DNA from: Variovorax sp.
GTDB taxonomy: Bacteria; Pseudomonadota; Gammaproteobacteria; Burkholderiales; Burkholderiaceae_C
DNA: 40,311 bases
Assembly: GCA_025352265.1 (NCBI GenBank)
Contig: JANXTS010000023.1
Span: 1-40,311 of the forward strand
Reading direction: 5' to 3'
Part shown: one piece after another, positions 1 to 7,556 of the stretch
Position numbering within the stretch: position 1 is the stretch's first letter
Layout: each line of letters begins with the position of its first letter
Position numbers and translations under genes: made by a program
Notes under the pieces: model-generated
Seen by the model: the letters and a program-made list of their open reading frames with translations, nothing else
Databases searched by the model: none
Told to the model about the DNA's origin: nothing

Positions 1-228
1 CCCGATGAAGGCATCCAGGTCGAAGTCGGCCGCGCCGCTGGCGTCCAGGTTCAGGCCGTCGGGGGTTTTAAGGAGGAGTTCGTAGGCGAAGAGGCCGTTC
101 AGGCCTTCGCTGCCGGACAGGCGCACGGGCTCCAGAGAAGGCGCGCCGAGCACCATCGGTATGGCGGGCGAGCGGATCGAGAGGGTGGATCGGGTGCGCT
201 CGGGCGCACCACGGGTTGCTGCGGTCAT
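1..228 (-). CDS. vgrG: Type VI secretion spike protein VgrG (TssI), N-terminal fragment
   Basis: This is the first 76 codons of a gene that runs off the left edge. The ATG (CAT at 226-228) is preceded by a good Shine-Dalgarno, GGGAGAAG. The peptide carries the features expected at the VgrG N-terminus: a beta-rich opening followed by residues such as VRLSGSEGLN and YELLLKTPD, then a DFDLDAFIG stretch, as in the gp27-like first domain of VgrG/Rhs-Vgr proteins. VgrG trimers form the tip of the contractile T6SS needle and carry or recruit effectors. The C-terminus, where an effector domain or adaptor-binding region would lie, is outside the window. It reads in the same direction as kefB, 113 bases downstream of it. 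Family assignment is from remembered motif resemblance; no other T6SS gene is visible. Confidence 0.85.
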   Translation of the reverse strand, partial: MTAATRGAPERTRSTLSIRSPAIPMVLGAPSLEPVRLSGSEGLNGLFAYELLLKTPDGLNLDASGAADFDLDAFIG

Positions 229-274
229 GACTTCTCCCTGAAGCGGGCCCCTCGGTGGGGGCTTTCTGCGTCAG

Positions 275-302
275 ATTATGGGAGTCACGGCGCGCTTGTC
301 TT
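275..302 (-). promoter_or_regulatory. Possible sigma-70 promoter of vgrG
   Basis: On the minus strand an AAGACA hexamer (297-302) and a CATAAT hexamer (275-280) are separated by 16 bases, giving a leader of roughly 40 bases before the vgrG ATG. The leader contains a short GC-rich hairpin (247-262, five-base-pair stem GCCCC/GGGGC) and the ribosome binding site. This is a pattern match only. Confidence 0.28.
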
Positions 303-341
303 GTGCAGCAATGCACGAAAAATCGGGGCGATCACTGACCT

Positions 342-2204
342 TCAAGGCGCGCTGCGTTCCTCATCAGCCTCCAGCTTGCCCCAGTCGACTCCCGACCGCT
401 TCTGCCGCTCCTCGCGTTCCTTCGTCATCTGCTCTTCGAACTGCTGACGGCCTTCCTTGGCCACGGCGATCACCTTGGCCCGGTCCTTGTAGTGCGGATA
501 GGTCGCGTCCATCAGTTTGATGTTCCGGGCGCGAAACCGCATTGCCGTTTCGCGTGCTTCGTACGCCGGCCAGCCGAGCCCTTCGAGCGTGGCGCGCGCG
601 CTGCGCAAGGATGATTCGAACACTTCGCGCTCGATGTGTTCCACGCCGCGATCGCGCAGTTGGTACAAGTGCCTGAGGTTGCGTGCGCGGGTCACCACAC
701 GGGCTTGGGGAAAGTGCTCGCGCAACAAGTCGACGATGGTGAGCGACTGTTCGATATCGTCGACCGCCACCACCACCACGCGGGCCGTTGCGGCGCCAGC
801 TGTGCGCAGCAAGTCGAGCCGCGTGGCGTCGCCGTAGAACACCCTGAAGCCAAACTCACGAAGGCCTTCGACCGTGTCGGAATCATGATCGAGCACGGTC
901 AACGGCAGACCTTGCGACCACAGCATGCGGCCGATGATCTGGCCGTAGCGGCCGAAGCCGAGGATGAGCACTTTGGGCTCCTGCTGCTCTGAGATTTCAT
1001 CGATCTTCGGCCCTGCGTTCTTCGCGTATTCGTTGTAGCGCGGCAGCACCCACTTGTCGATTGCGACCAGCAGCAATGGAGACAACAACATCGACAACGC
1101 CACCGCGCCGATGAGGAGCGACGTTACTTCCGGTGGCAACACGTTGGGCCCGGCCGCCTGGAACACCACGAAGGCGAACTCGCCGCCCTGCGCCAGCAGC
1201 AACGTGAACACGGGTCGCTGCTGGTACGGGATACCCATCGCCTTGGCGAGCGTGTAGATCACCACCAGCTTGACGACCATAAAGCCGAACACCAGCACTG
1301 CCATCATCAGAGGCTGGGCGATCAGCACGCCGAAGTTGATCGACATGCCCACAGCGATGAAGAAGAGGCCGAGCAGCAGGCCCTTGAAGGGCTCGATGTC
1401 GGTCTCGAGCTCGCGTCGGTATTCGCTTTCTGCCAGCAGCACGCCGGCCAGGAAGGCGCCGAGGGCCATCGACAGGTGGACGAACTGCATCAGCGCCGCG
1501 ATGGCGACGACCAACAGCAGCGCGGTGGCAGTAAAGATTTCGGGCGTTTTGCTGCGGGCGATCCAGCGCAGCAAGGGGCGCAACGCGAGCCGGCCGCCCA
1601 ACACGATGCCGGCGATCACGCCGACGATCTTCAGGCCTTCGAAGAGCCGGTCGAGGCCTGTCACCTCCTGGGCACCAGCGGCAGCGCCGGCCAGCAACGG
1701 GAGCAGCGCGAGGATCGGGATGGCGGCCACGTCCTGAAACAGCAAGATCGAAAAGCCGGCCTGGCCGCTGCTGGTCTTCAGCAGGTTGCGTTCGCCGAAA
1801 ACCTGCAAGGCGATGGCGGTGGACGACAGCGCGAGCCCGAGCGCAGCCACCAGGGCGACACGCCATTCGGCGCCGGCCAACCAGCCGATGCCAAAGAGCA
1901 CCACGGCACAACTCGCGACTTGCGCTAAGCCCCAGCCGAAGATCGGCCGCCGCAAATTCCAAAGCCGCTTGGGCTCCAATTCGAGCCCGACCAGAAAGAG
2001 CATCAACACGACGCCGAATTCGGCAAAGTGCAGCACCTCTTCGACGCTCGATACCAGGCCGAGACCCCAGGGGCCGATGGCGATGCCGGCGACCAGGTAA
2101 CCGATGATCGAGCCGAGGCCGAGAGCCTTTGAAAGCGGTACCACCAGTACGGCGGCACCCAGGTAAATGAGGCTGCTGGTGAGCCAGACCGGTGCGTGTT
2201 CCAT
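342..2204 (-). CDS. kefB: Glutathione-regulated-type K+/H+ antiporter KefB/KefC family (CPA2)
   Basis: Inner-membrane antiporter of 620 residues that exchanges K+ for H+. Residues 1 to about 390 form the polytopic CPA2 exchanger domain, with the FLVGLELEPKR motif at 71-81 and the FQDVAAIP motif at 156-163, including the transport Asp158. The loop around 260-287 (ELETDIEPFKGLLLGLFF) closely matches the regulatory central loop of E. coli KefC. A TrkA-N/RCK nucleotide-binding domain follows, with its Rossmann glycine motif GFGRYG at 416-421. The tail is charged and probably coiled. The start lies two bases after the stop of kefG, so the two are an operon. In E. coli the Kef systems are held closed by glutathione and opened by glutathione adducts, acidifying the cytoplasm against electrophiles; the same role is inferred here. 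KefB and KefC cannot be told apart by eye. Confidence 0.88.
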   Translation of the reverse strand: MEHAPVWLTSSLIYLGAAVLVVPLSKALGLGSIIGYLVAGIAIGPWGLGLVSSVEEVLHFAEFGVVLMLFLVGLELEPKRLWNLRRPIFGWGLAQVASCAVVLFGIGWLAGAEWRVALVAALGLALSSTAIALQVFGERNLLKTSSGQAGFSILLFQDVAAIPILALLPLLAGAAAGAQEVTGLDRLFEGLKIVGVIAGIVLGGRLALRPLLRWIARSKTPEIFTATALLLVVAIAALMQFVHLSMALGAFLAGVLLAESEYRRELETDIEPFKGLLLGLFFIAVGMSINFGVLIAQPLMMAVLVFGFMVVKLVVIYTLAKAMGIPYQQRPVFTLLLAQGGEFAFVVFQAAGPNVLPPEVTSLLIGAVALSMLLSPLLLVAIDKWVLPRYNEYAKNAGPKIDEISEQQEPKVLILGFGRYGQIIGRMLWSQGLPLTVLDHDSDTVEGLREFGFRVFYGDATRLDLLRTAGAATARVVVVAVDDIEQSLTIVDLLREHFPQARVVTRARNLRHLYQLRDRGVEHIEREVFESSLRSARATLEGLGWPAYEARETAMRFRARNIKLMDATYPHYKDRAKVIAVAKEGRQQFEEQMTKEREERQKRSGVDWGKLEADEERSAP

Positions 2205-2206
2205 GC

Positions 2207-2923
2207 TCAGGCGCTTTTTGCCGTGCCGGACATGGCAGCGGGAACATTGCTCAGCGCCTTGCCGAATTCGCGCGACATCGCCGCTGCGTCTTCATCCTCT
2301 TGCGGCCGGTCGGTCGGCGGTACCACGCAGGTCGGGCAATCGCCGAGTTCGTCGATTTCGGGCCAGTTCGGAAAGCTGCCGAGTCGGTCGGTGAATGTTT
2401 GCACATGCGAATGGACCTCAGCATCGCTCGCGCTGCGGGCGCCATGCAATATGAGTGGCGGCAAAAAGCGCATGCCGCAGAGCACACCGGTCTGTTCGTA
2501 GGGAGGCAAAAACGCATCGAAGGAATAGCGGTTGTAGCTTTGCGGGTGGTAGCTGTCTACAGGCCCGCCGGTGGTGGCAACCAGCCACAGATCCTTGCCG
2601 ACCAGCGCGGTGCCACCAGTGCCGTAGGCCCATCCATAGCTCAGGACCTCGTCGAGCCAGAGCTTTTGCAGCGGAGGCATCGAATACCAGTGGATCGGGT
2701 GCAACAGCACGATTAGGTCGGCGCGCGAGAGCTTGGCCTGCTCGGCTTCGACGTCGATCGCATAGTCGGGATAGCTGTCGTAGAGGTCATTGACTTCGAC
2801 GCCCTCGACCCCGCGAGCCGCCCGCACAAGAAGCCGATTGACCCGCGAATCGCGCCAGTGCGGATGCGCCGCCAGCAAATAAATAGTCGGTACCTTCGAG
2901 GCAGTTGCGGTGGTTGAACTCAT
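2207..2923 (-). CDS. kefG: KefF/KefG-like NAD(P)H:quinone oxidoreductase, antiporter ancillary subunit
   Basis: A flavodoxin-fold protein of 238 residues of the KefF/KefG/MdaB group. Signature segments are HPIHWYSMPPLQKLWLDEV, the YGWAYGTGGTAL stretch and the TTGGPVDSYHP loop, which in this family contribute to flavin and NAD(P)H binding. Homologues dock on the cytoplasmic side of Kef antiporters and are needed for full activity. It lies immediately upstream of kefB with only two bases between them. The ATG at 2921-2923 is chosen. An in-frame TTG 18 bases further upstream is possible, but neither has a Shine-Dalgarno. A TATGTT hexamer six bases before the ATG suggests the mRNA may start at or next to the ATG. 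The C-terminus (about 40 residues) is hydrophilic and longer than in E. coli KefF. Confidence 0.85.
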   Translation of the reverse strand: MSSTTATASKVPTIYLLAAHPHWRDSRVNRLLVRAARGVEGVEVNDLYDSYPDYAIDVEAEQAKLSRADLIVLLHPIHWYSMPPLQKLWLDEVLSYGWAYGTGGTALVGKDLWLVATTGGPVDSYHPQSYNRYSFDAFLPPYEQTGVLCGMRFLPPLILHGARSASDAEVHSHVQTFTDRLGSFPNWPEIDELGDCPTCVVPPTDRPQEDEDAAAMSREFGKALSNVPAAMSGTAKSA

Positions 2924-2929
2924 CTCGCG

Positions 2930-2935
2930 AACATA
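2930..2935 (-). promoter_or_regulatory. -10-like hexamer TATGTT just upstream of kefG
   Basis: TATGTT lies six bases before the kefG ATG, with no Shine-Dalgarno between. GTGACA, 19 bases further upstream, is a possible -35. If used, transcription would begin at about the A of the ATG, giving a leaderless mRNA. Confidence 0.35.
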
Positions 2936-2992
2936 GCGCAATCAGGGCAAGCCCTGTCACGCTTCAGACAGCCAAGCCGGTCGACGCGGCGC

Positions 2993-2998
2993 TAGAGT
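2993..2998 (+). promoter_or_regulatory. -10-like hexamer TAGAGT just upstream of the MaoC gene
   Basis: TAGAGT lies six bases before the ATG at 3005, and no Shine-Dalgarno is present. No convincing -35 is seen at 16-18 bases. The placement would give a leaderless transcript. Confidence 0.33.
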
Positions 2999-3004
2999 GC
3001 CGAC

Positions 3005-3460
3005 ATGAAAACATTCCAGACCCTGCAGGACCTTGCCGCATGTGTTGGCCAGGAGGTCGCGGTGAGCGACTGGATCACGGTGACGCAGGAACAGGTGAAT
3101 CAGTTCGCCGACGCGACCGGCGACCATCAGTGGATTCACGTCGATGTGGAGCGCGCAAAGGCGGGGCCTTTCGGCGGACCGATCGCGCATGGCTTTCTAA
3201 CGCTGTCGATGTTGCCGAAGTTTTACGAAGCGGCTTTCGAGGTGACCGAGTCGCGCATGGGCGTGAACTACGGATTGAACCGGGTCCGTTTCATGGCGCC
3301 AGTGCCTGTCGGCAGCCGACTGCGCGGGCGCATGAAGCTGCTCACGTCGGAGCCGATCGCGAACGACGGTTTGCAGATGACGTGGGAAACGACGATCGAG
3401 CTCGAAGGCTCGCCCAAGCCGGCGTGCGTGGCAGAGTCGGTGGTGCGGCGCTACAAGTAA
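3005..3460 (+). CDS. MaoC-like (R)-specific enoyl-CoA hydratase / NodN family
   Basis: A 151-residue single hot-dog-fold protein. The hydratase-2 motif is visible near residues 35-50: ADATGDHQWIHVD, giving the catalytic Asp and His pair, followed by GPFGGPIAHGFLTLSMLP, the usual substrate-tunnel segment. Members hydrate trans-2-enoyl-CoA to (R)-3-hydroxyacyl-CoA. The short stand-alone form with this sequence is commonly named MaoC family dehydratase or nodulation protein N homologue, and its true substrate is usually unknown. It is transcribed divergently from kefG and convergently with trmL, whose stop is only 16 bases away, so it appears monocistronic. The ATG at 3005 is the only start consistent with the family N-terminus. 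Confidence 0.85.
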   Translation: MKTFQTLQDLAACVGQEVAVSDWITVTQEQVNQFADATGDHQWIHVDVERAKAGPFGGPIAHGFLTLSMLPKFYEAAFEVTESRMGVNYGLNRVRFMAPVPVGSRLRGRMKLLTSEPIANDGLQMTWETTIELEGSPKPACVAESVVRRYK

Positions 3461-3476
3461 TGAAGCACCGATCGGG

Positions 3477-3938
3477 TTATCTGAACCCGATTTGTCGCCA
3501 GGCTTCGAACACGGTAACCGCCACTGCGTTCGACAGGTTCAGGCTGCGCTGACCTTCGCGCATCGGCAGCCGCAGTCGCTGCGCTTCTGGGAACGACTCG
3601 CGCAGTGCGGGGTCGAGCCCTTTGGTCTCCGAGCCGAACACCAGCCAGTCGCCATTCGCGAACGTCACTTCATAAGCGGGTCTGCTGCCGCGCGTTGTGA
3701 GCGCGAACATGCGATCGGCGGGCGGTGATTCGCTGTCGAGCAATTGCTGCCATCCGGCGTGTCGGCGCACCTCGGCGTACTCGTGATAGTCCAGCCCGGC
3801 ACGGCGCAGCAGGCGGTCATCCATCGAAAACCCCAGCGGTTCGACCAGATGCAGCATGCAGCCGGTGTTCGCGGCAAGGCGGATGACATTGCCGGTGTTG
3901 GGCGGGATCTCGGGCTCGACCAGGACGATATTGAACAT
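3477..3938 (-). CDS. trmL: tRNA (cytidine(34)-2'-O)-methyltransferase TrmL
   Basis: A 153-residue SPOUT-class methyltransferase of the minimal TrmL type, consisting of the trefoil-knot domain only. Visible motifs are EIPPNTGNVIRLAANTG near the N-terminus (motif 1), VFGSETKGL around 100 (motif 2) and LNLSNAVAVTVFEAWRQ near the C-terminus (motif 3), which together form the S-adenosylmethionine knot. TrmL methylates the wobble ribose of tRNA-Leu isoacceptors. The length and motif order match E. coli TrmL. It is the second gene after comF on the minus strand, 43 bases downstream, but a GACAAT hexamer six bases before its ATG could give it its own start. Confidence 0.93.
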   Translation of the reverse strand: MFNIVLVEPEIPPNTGNVIRLAANTGCMLHLVEPLGFSMDDRLLRRAGLDYHEYAEVRRHAGWQQLLDSESPPADRMFALTTRGSRPAYEVTFANGDWLVFGSETKGLDPALRESFPEAQRLRLPMREGQRSLNLSNAVAVTVFEAWRQIGFR

Positions 3939-3944
3939 GCGCGC

Positions 3945-3950
3945 ATTGTC
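3945..3950 (-). promoter_or_regulatory. -10-like hexamer GACAAT just upstream of trmL
   Basis: GACAAT is six bases (all G/C) before the trmL ATG, with no Shine-Dalgarno and no recognisable -35. It is listed because the same spacing recurs at several other genes in the window. Confidence 0.27.
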
Positions 3951-3981
3951 GCAATGGGCACGTCGAGCGACCGCCTGCCGC

Positions 3982-4722
3982 TCAGCTCGGCGGATCGGTG
4001 CGCGCCAGCACGATGGCCGTGATGTGCGCCGCGCCGGCCGTTCGCAGAATCTGCGCCGCCGAAAACAGCGAGGCGCCGCTGGTCATCACATCGTCGACAA
4101 GCACGATGCGCCTGCCTTGCACCGCCGTCGCGCGCAGTGGTTCGAGTGCGAAAGCGCCGTGCAGGTTGCGCAACCGCTCGACTCGCGTCAGGCCGCTCTG
4201 CGCCGTGGTTTCACGTGTGCGCAGCAACAAGGTCGCGTCGCATTTTTCCCGTGGCACCAGTCGGCGGGCCAGTTCAAACGCCTGATTGAAGCCGCGCTCG
4301 CGTAGCCGCTCGCGCGAAAGCGGCATCGGCAGCGCGAGATCGCAAGCTTCAAGCGCCGGCTCGACCCACGGCGTGCTGCGCATCAAGGTCGCAAGCGGAG
4401 CGGCCCAGCCGGCGTCACCGCGGAACTTGAATTGCGCGATGCATGCGGGCCAGGGCCAGACGTAGGCGCACGCGGCCATGCATGCGTCGAGCGGCGGGGC
4501 CTGCTTCACGCAGTCGCCGCATTGGACAAGACCCTCGGGCAACGGCGAAGCACAGGTGCGGCAACGCAGCTTCTGCGGCGCAAAGCGCATCACGCAGTCA
4601 TCGCATATGCGACGCGACGGCCACGCGTGGCACACCGCGCACTGGCTCGGCAGGTGCGCGAGCCAGGAAAAGCGAAATGAAGAGATAGGCCGCAAAAGGC
4701 CTGCGAGCCAAGGGCCGGACAT
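3982..4722 (-). CDS. comF: ComF family phosphoribosyltransferase-like protein
   Basis: A 246-residue protein with the ComF layout. Two paired-cysteine clusters lie in the N-terminal third (CAVCHAWPSRRICDDC, then CRTCASPLPEGLVQCGDC), as in a zinc-ribbon. A type I phosphoribosyltransferase domain follows, with the PRPP-binding stretch RRIVLVDDVMTSGASL near 205-220. ComF is required for DNA uptake in naturally competent bacteria, and homologues are widespread in non-competent ones; the catalysed reaction is not established. The ATG at 4720-4722 shares bases with the ATG of the divergent methyltransferase. Shorter starts are possible because no Shine-Dalgarno is present and the first 15 residues are not clearly part of the family. 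Confidence 0.88.
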   Translation of the reverse strand: MSGPWLAGLLRPISSFRFSWLAHLPSQCAVCHAWPSRRICDDCVMRFAPQKLRCRTCASPLPEGLVQCGDCVKQAPPLDACMAACAYVWPWPACIAQFKFRGDAGWAAPLATLMRSTPWVEPALEACDLALPMPLSRERLRERGFNQAFELARRLVPREKCDATLLLRTRETTAQSGLTRVERLRNLHGAFALEPLRATAVQGRRIVLVDDVMTSGASLFSAAQILRTAGAAHITAIVLARTDPPS

Positions 4723-4729
4723 GGCTCAA

Positions 4730-4736
4730 TACACTA
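4730..4736. promoter_or_regulatory. Shared palindromic -10-like element between comF and the methyltransferase
   Basis: The heptamer TACACTA reads as TACACT on the plus strand, nine bases before the ATG at 4745, and as TAGTGT on the minus strand, eight bases before the comF ATG. The same bases could therefore serve as -10 for both divergent genes, giving two leaderless or nearly leaderless transcripts. Neither side has a convincing -35. Confidence 0.35.
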
Positions 4737-4744
4737 GCCTGCCA

Positions 4745-5656
4745 ATGCCTACTGCCCCCAACCGCCGCCCGCCGACCATCGACCCCGCGGCAGCGGCGCG
4801 CTGGTTGCGCTGCGTTCCGGTCGAAGGATCACCCTGGCTGCACGAAGAAATCGGCCGCCGCATGGAAGACCGCCTGCAATGGATCAAGGCGCAGCCAGCG
4901 ACGTGGGCCGACTGGTCACCGCTGCATGGCGGGCTCGAGGCGCACGAGCTGGTGTCGAAGCGCTATCCCAAGGCGGCGTCTTATGTCGTGGAGCAGGAGC
5001 GTAGGCTGGTCGAGCGCACCGCGTCGGCTGTGTCTGTCCCCTGGTGGAGTACGCGCCGCTGGCAAGGCGGCGCCGCCCGATTCGATGGTTTGCCTGACAC
5101 TGGCGTCGATTTGCTGTGGGCCAATATGGCGCTGCACATGTCGGCCGACCCGCAGGCGCTCATCGGCGAATGGCATCGCTCGGTCGCCACCAACGGCTTC
5201 CTGATGTTCTCCTGCTTCGGCCCCGACACGGTGCACGAGCTCCGCGCCCTTTACGCACGTCATGGCTGGCCGCCGGCCGGCCATGAGTTCACGGACATGC
5301 ACGATTGGGGCGACATGCTGGTCGGCGCCGGTTTTGCCGAACCCGTGATGGACATGGAGCGCATTGTCCTGACATGGGCCACACCGGAGGCGGCGCTGGC
5401 TGAACTTCGAACGCTCGGGCGCAACCTGCACCCGGCGCGGTTCGCGCAACTGCGCGGCAAAGGCTGGCGCCTACGGCTGGGCGATGCACTTAGCGAGTTG
5501 CATGGTGCAGCCGAAAACGTGGGGCGCATCTCGCTCACCTTTGAGATCAACTACGGCCACGCCTTTAAGCCGGCCCCACGCGTGTCTCTTTCGTCTGAAA
5601 GCGCGGTTTCCTTGCGCGAGATGCGCACCATGCTGCACCGCGGACGCCCAGGCTAA
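4745..5656 (+). CDS. BioC-like class I SAM methyltransferase
   Basis: A 303-residue protein resembling the Burkholderiales relatives of BioC, which methylates malonyl-ACP at the start of biotin synthesis. The fold segments seen are DLLWANMALHMSADPQALIGEWHR (motif III-IV region, read in two parts), GFLMFSCFGPDTVHELR, and a family-specific EFTDMHDWGDMLVGAGFAEPV segment. The usual glycine-rich SAM motif I is not evident. The expected region around residues 55-85 reads HELVSKRYPKAASYVVEQER without GxGxG, so SAM binding or activity is uncertain. No other biotin gene is nearby, and the true substrate is unknown. The ATG at 4745 is preferred because the TACACT element ends nine bases upstream; an in-frame ATG at 4721 overlaps the comF start codon. 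Confidence 0.75.
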   Translation: MPTAPNRRPPTIDPAAAARWLRCVPVEGSPWLHEEIGRRMEDRLQWIKAQPATWADWSPLHGGLEAHELVSKRYPKAASYVVEQERRLVERTASAVSVPWWSTRRWQGGAARFDGLPDTGVDLLWANMALHMSADPQALIGEWHRSVATNGFLMFSCFGPDTVHELRALYARHGWPPAGHEFTDMHDWGDMLVGAGFAEPVMDMERIVLTWATPEAALAELRTLGRNLHPARFAQLRGKGWRLRLGDALSELHGAAENVGRISLTFEINYGHAFKPAPRVSLSSESAVSLREMRTMLHRGRPG

Positions 5657-5681
5657 TGAGGTTAGGGCGCAATCCACCCGC

Positions 5682-5687
5682 TACAAT
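5682..5687 (+). promoter_or_regulatory. Possible -10 box of the cytochrome oxidase cluster
   Basis: TACAAT within GCTACAATCC is the best -10 match between the methyltransferase stop and the DUF2244 start, and would give a leader of about 90 bases. No good -35 is present at 16-18 bases, so an activator or another promoter may be needed. The rest of 5657-5783 holds a weak CGGG/CCCG inverted repeat and nothing else recognised. Confidence 0.3.
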
Positions 5688-5783
5688 CCAGATGTGCGTG
5701 AACTCGCGGGAATTGGCCCGTGATCGAGGCTAATCGGACATCGGTCTGACTGCCACGGCGCCCCGATTTGCCGAACTCGCCCC

Positions 5784-6260
5784 TTGACGAATTCCGTGTT
5801 TCGATTTGCCACTGTTTCAGGCCAGAGCATCAACTGGTTTTTGAAGCGCAACTGCTCGGTCACACCGAGCCAGCTTTGCTGGCTCTATGCGTCGCTGTGT
5901 GTGATTTCGCTTGGTATCGGCACGATGTTTTGGGTAAATGGGGCGCCGTTGGTGCTGCCCTTCGCGTGGCTGGAGTTGGCAGCGGTCGGCGTCGCTTTCA
6001 TGCTCTATGCGCGGCATGCGACCGACGGGGAAAAGATTGCCATACAAGGCGGCCGGCTGGTGGTCGAATTGGAGAACGGAGGCCACTATGAGCGAGCAGA
6101 ATTTTTGCCGCATCAGGTCCGTATAGAACCGCAAGCGGGTGACCGCTCGCTGATCGAAGTGTCGGGACAAGGTCGTTCAGTCAGGGTAGGGCGCTATGTG
6201 CGCCCCGAACTGCGCGCGGCGCTGGCGCGCGAAATTCGCATGGCTTTGCGCAGCGCTTGA
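5784..6260 (+). CDS. DUF2244 domain protein, integral membrane, cox-linked
   Basis: A 158-residue protein of the DUF2244 family. Two adjacent transmembrane segments are visible around residues 32-50 and 55-75, and the second half is a soluble domain of beta strands ending in the basic VGRYVRPELRAALAREIR stretch. Its function is unknown; genes of this family are often found beside cytochrome oxidase genes, as here, where it opens the cluster 71 bases before coxB. The start is a TTG at 5784. A GTG at 5796 is an alternative, since no ATG precedes the conserved region and no clear Shine-Dalgarno is seen. Confidence 0.8.
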   Translation: MTNSVFRFATVSGQSINWFLKRNCSVTPSQLCWLYASLCVISLGIGTMFWVNGAPLVLPFAWLELAAVGVAFMLYARHATDGEKIAIQGGRLVVELENGGHYERAEFLPHQVRIEPQAGDRSLIEVSGQGRSVRVGRYVRPELRAALAREIRMALRSA

Positions 6261-6331
6261 AGAGGTGGGCGTGCACAAGCGGGCAGCGATGTGCGGTCAC
6301 AGGGTTAACTGGTTTTGAAGAAGTGAACACG

Positions 6332-7522
6332 ATGAAGAGCAATTGGCGCAACAAGTACAAGCCGGCAAATCTGCTGCTGGCGGCCGGCGCGGCGTTCAGC
6401 GGCGCGGCGCATGCAGTTAGCGATCTGGCGGGCGGCCCTTCCGTGCGTCAGCTCAATTTGCCGGTCGGTGTGACCAAGATCGCTCAGGAACAGTACTTCT
6501 TGCACAACGCAATGATGGTGCTGTGCACGGTCATATTTGTGGCCGTTTTCGCGATCATGTTCTATTCGATCTGGAGGCATCGCAAAGCGGCTGGACACAA
6601 GGCGGCCAATTTCCATGAGTCGGTGGTGGTCGAAGTCATTTGGACTATCGTTCCCTTTCTTATCGTGATCGTGATGGCGTTGCCAGCCACCAAAGTGCTT
6701 GTCGCCCAGAAAGACACGACCAATGCCGATCTCACGATCAAGACGACCGGCTACCAGTGGAAGTGGGGCTACGACTACATCAAGGGAGAAGGCGAAGGTC
6801 TTGCCTTCATCTCGACCCTGGACAGTTCGCACCGCGCCATGTCCAACAATGGCGCCAAGGGTCCGAACGGCGAAGCGCCGCCGGCCGACTACCTTTTGAA
6901 AGTCGACAATCCGCTGATTGTTCCGGTCGACAAGAAGGTTCGAATCATCACGACAGCGGAAGACGTGATCCATGCGTTCGCAGTGCAGTCGCTTGGGATT
7001 CAGCAGGACGCGATTCCCGGCTTCGTGCGCGACACATGGTTTCGCGCTCAAGAAGTAGGCGACTACTACGGGCAGTGCGCCAAGCTATGCGGTAAAGAGC
7101 ACTCGTACATGCCAATTCATGTCAAGGTGGTTTCGGCCGCGGATTACACGACGTGGGTCGCAGGCAAAAGAAAAGAAGCGGCTGCCAAGCTGGACGATCC
7201 GACCAAGGTCTGGACCCTGCCCGACATTTTGGCGCGCGGCGAAAAGGTCTATGCCGGCAACTGTGCTGCTTGTCACCAGGCCAATGGCAAAGGCGCTGGC
7301 CCGATCAAGGCGCTCGACGGCGACGAGAAGGTCCTTAACGCTGATCACGCGATTCAGATCCAGGTCTTGCTGAAGGGGCAGAACAACGGTGCGATGCCGT
7401 CGTGGGCCAAGCTGAGCGACACAGACATCGCCTCCGTCATCACGTACACCAAGAACACCTGGTCGAACAAGACAGGGCAGTTGGTCCAGCCGGCCGAAGT
7501 GCTGGCGCAGCGCGGCAAGTAA
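6332..7522 (+). CDS. coxB: Cytochrome c oxidase subunit II with fused cytochrome c domain
   Basis: A 396-residue aa3-type (caa3-like) oxidase subunit II. It has an N-terminal signal-like segment (about 11-28) and two transmembrane helices (about 58-80 and 100-120). The cupredoxin domain carries CuA ligands His214, Cys249, Cys253, His257 and Met260, and a C-terminal cytochrome c domain has CAACH at 311-315 with Met355 as likely sixth ligand. It accepts electrons from cytochrome c on the periplasmic side. One oddity is that the CuA loop reads CAKLC, so residue 251 is Lys where the family has Glu (CSELC type). That Glu bridges to the Mg/Mn site in characterised oxidases. The ATG at 6332 follows a GAAG site; an upstream in-frame ATG at 6257 would add 25 atypical residues. 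Confidence 0.96.
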   Translation: MKSNWRNKYKPANLLLAAGAAFSGAAHAVSDLAGGPSVRQLNLPVGVTKIAQEQYFLHNAMMVLCTVIFVAVFAIMFYSIWRHRKAAGHKAANFHESVVVEVIWTIVPFLIVIVMALPATKVLVAQKDTTNADLTIKTTGYQWKWGYDYIKGEGEGLAFISTLDSSHRAMSNNGAKGPNGEAPPADYLLKVDNPLIVPVDKKVRIITTAEDVIHAFAVQSLGIQQDAIPGFVRDTWFRAQEVGDYYGQCAKLCGKEHSYMPIHVKVVSAADYTTWVAGKRKEAAAKLDDPTKVWTLPDILARGEKVYAGNCAACHQANGKGAGPIKALDGDEKVLNADHAIQIQVLLKGQNNGAMPSWAKLSDTDIASVITYTKNTWSNKTGQLVQPAEVLAQRGK

Positions 7523-7556
7523 GCCGACCGATCCCCGAATTGCCAAGGAAGATTTC

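Noticed and set aside
247..262. Hairpin before vgrG as a terminator of kefB
   Set aside because: The stem has only five base pairs and on the kefB strand it is not followed by a T-run.
997..2247. 416-codon minus-strand frame overlapping kefB
   Set aside because: Same strand but other frame of kefB, Arg-rich, crosses the kefG-kefB junction and has no domain.
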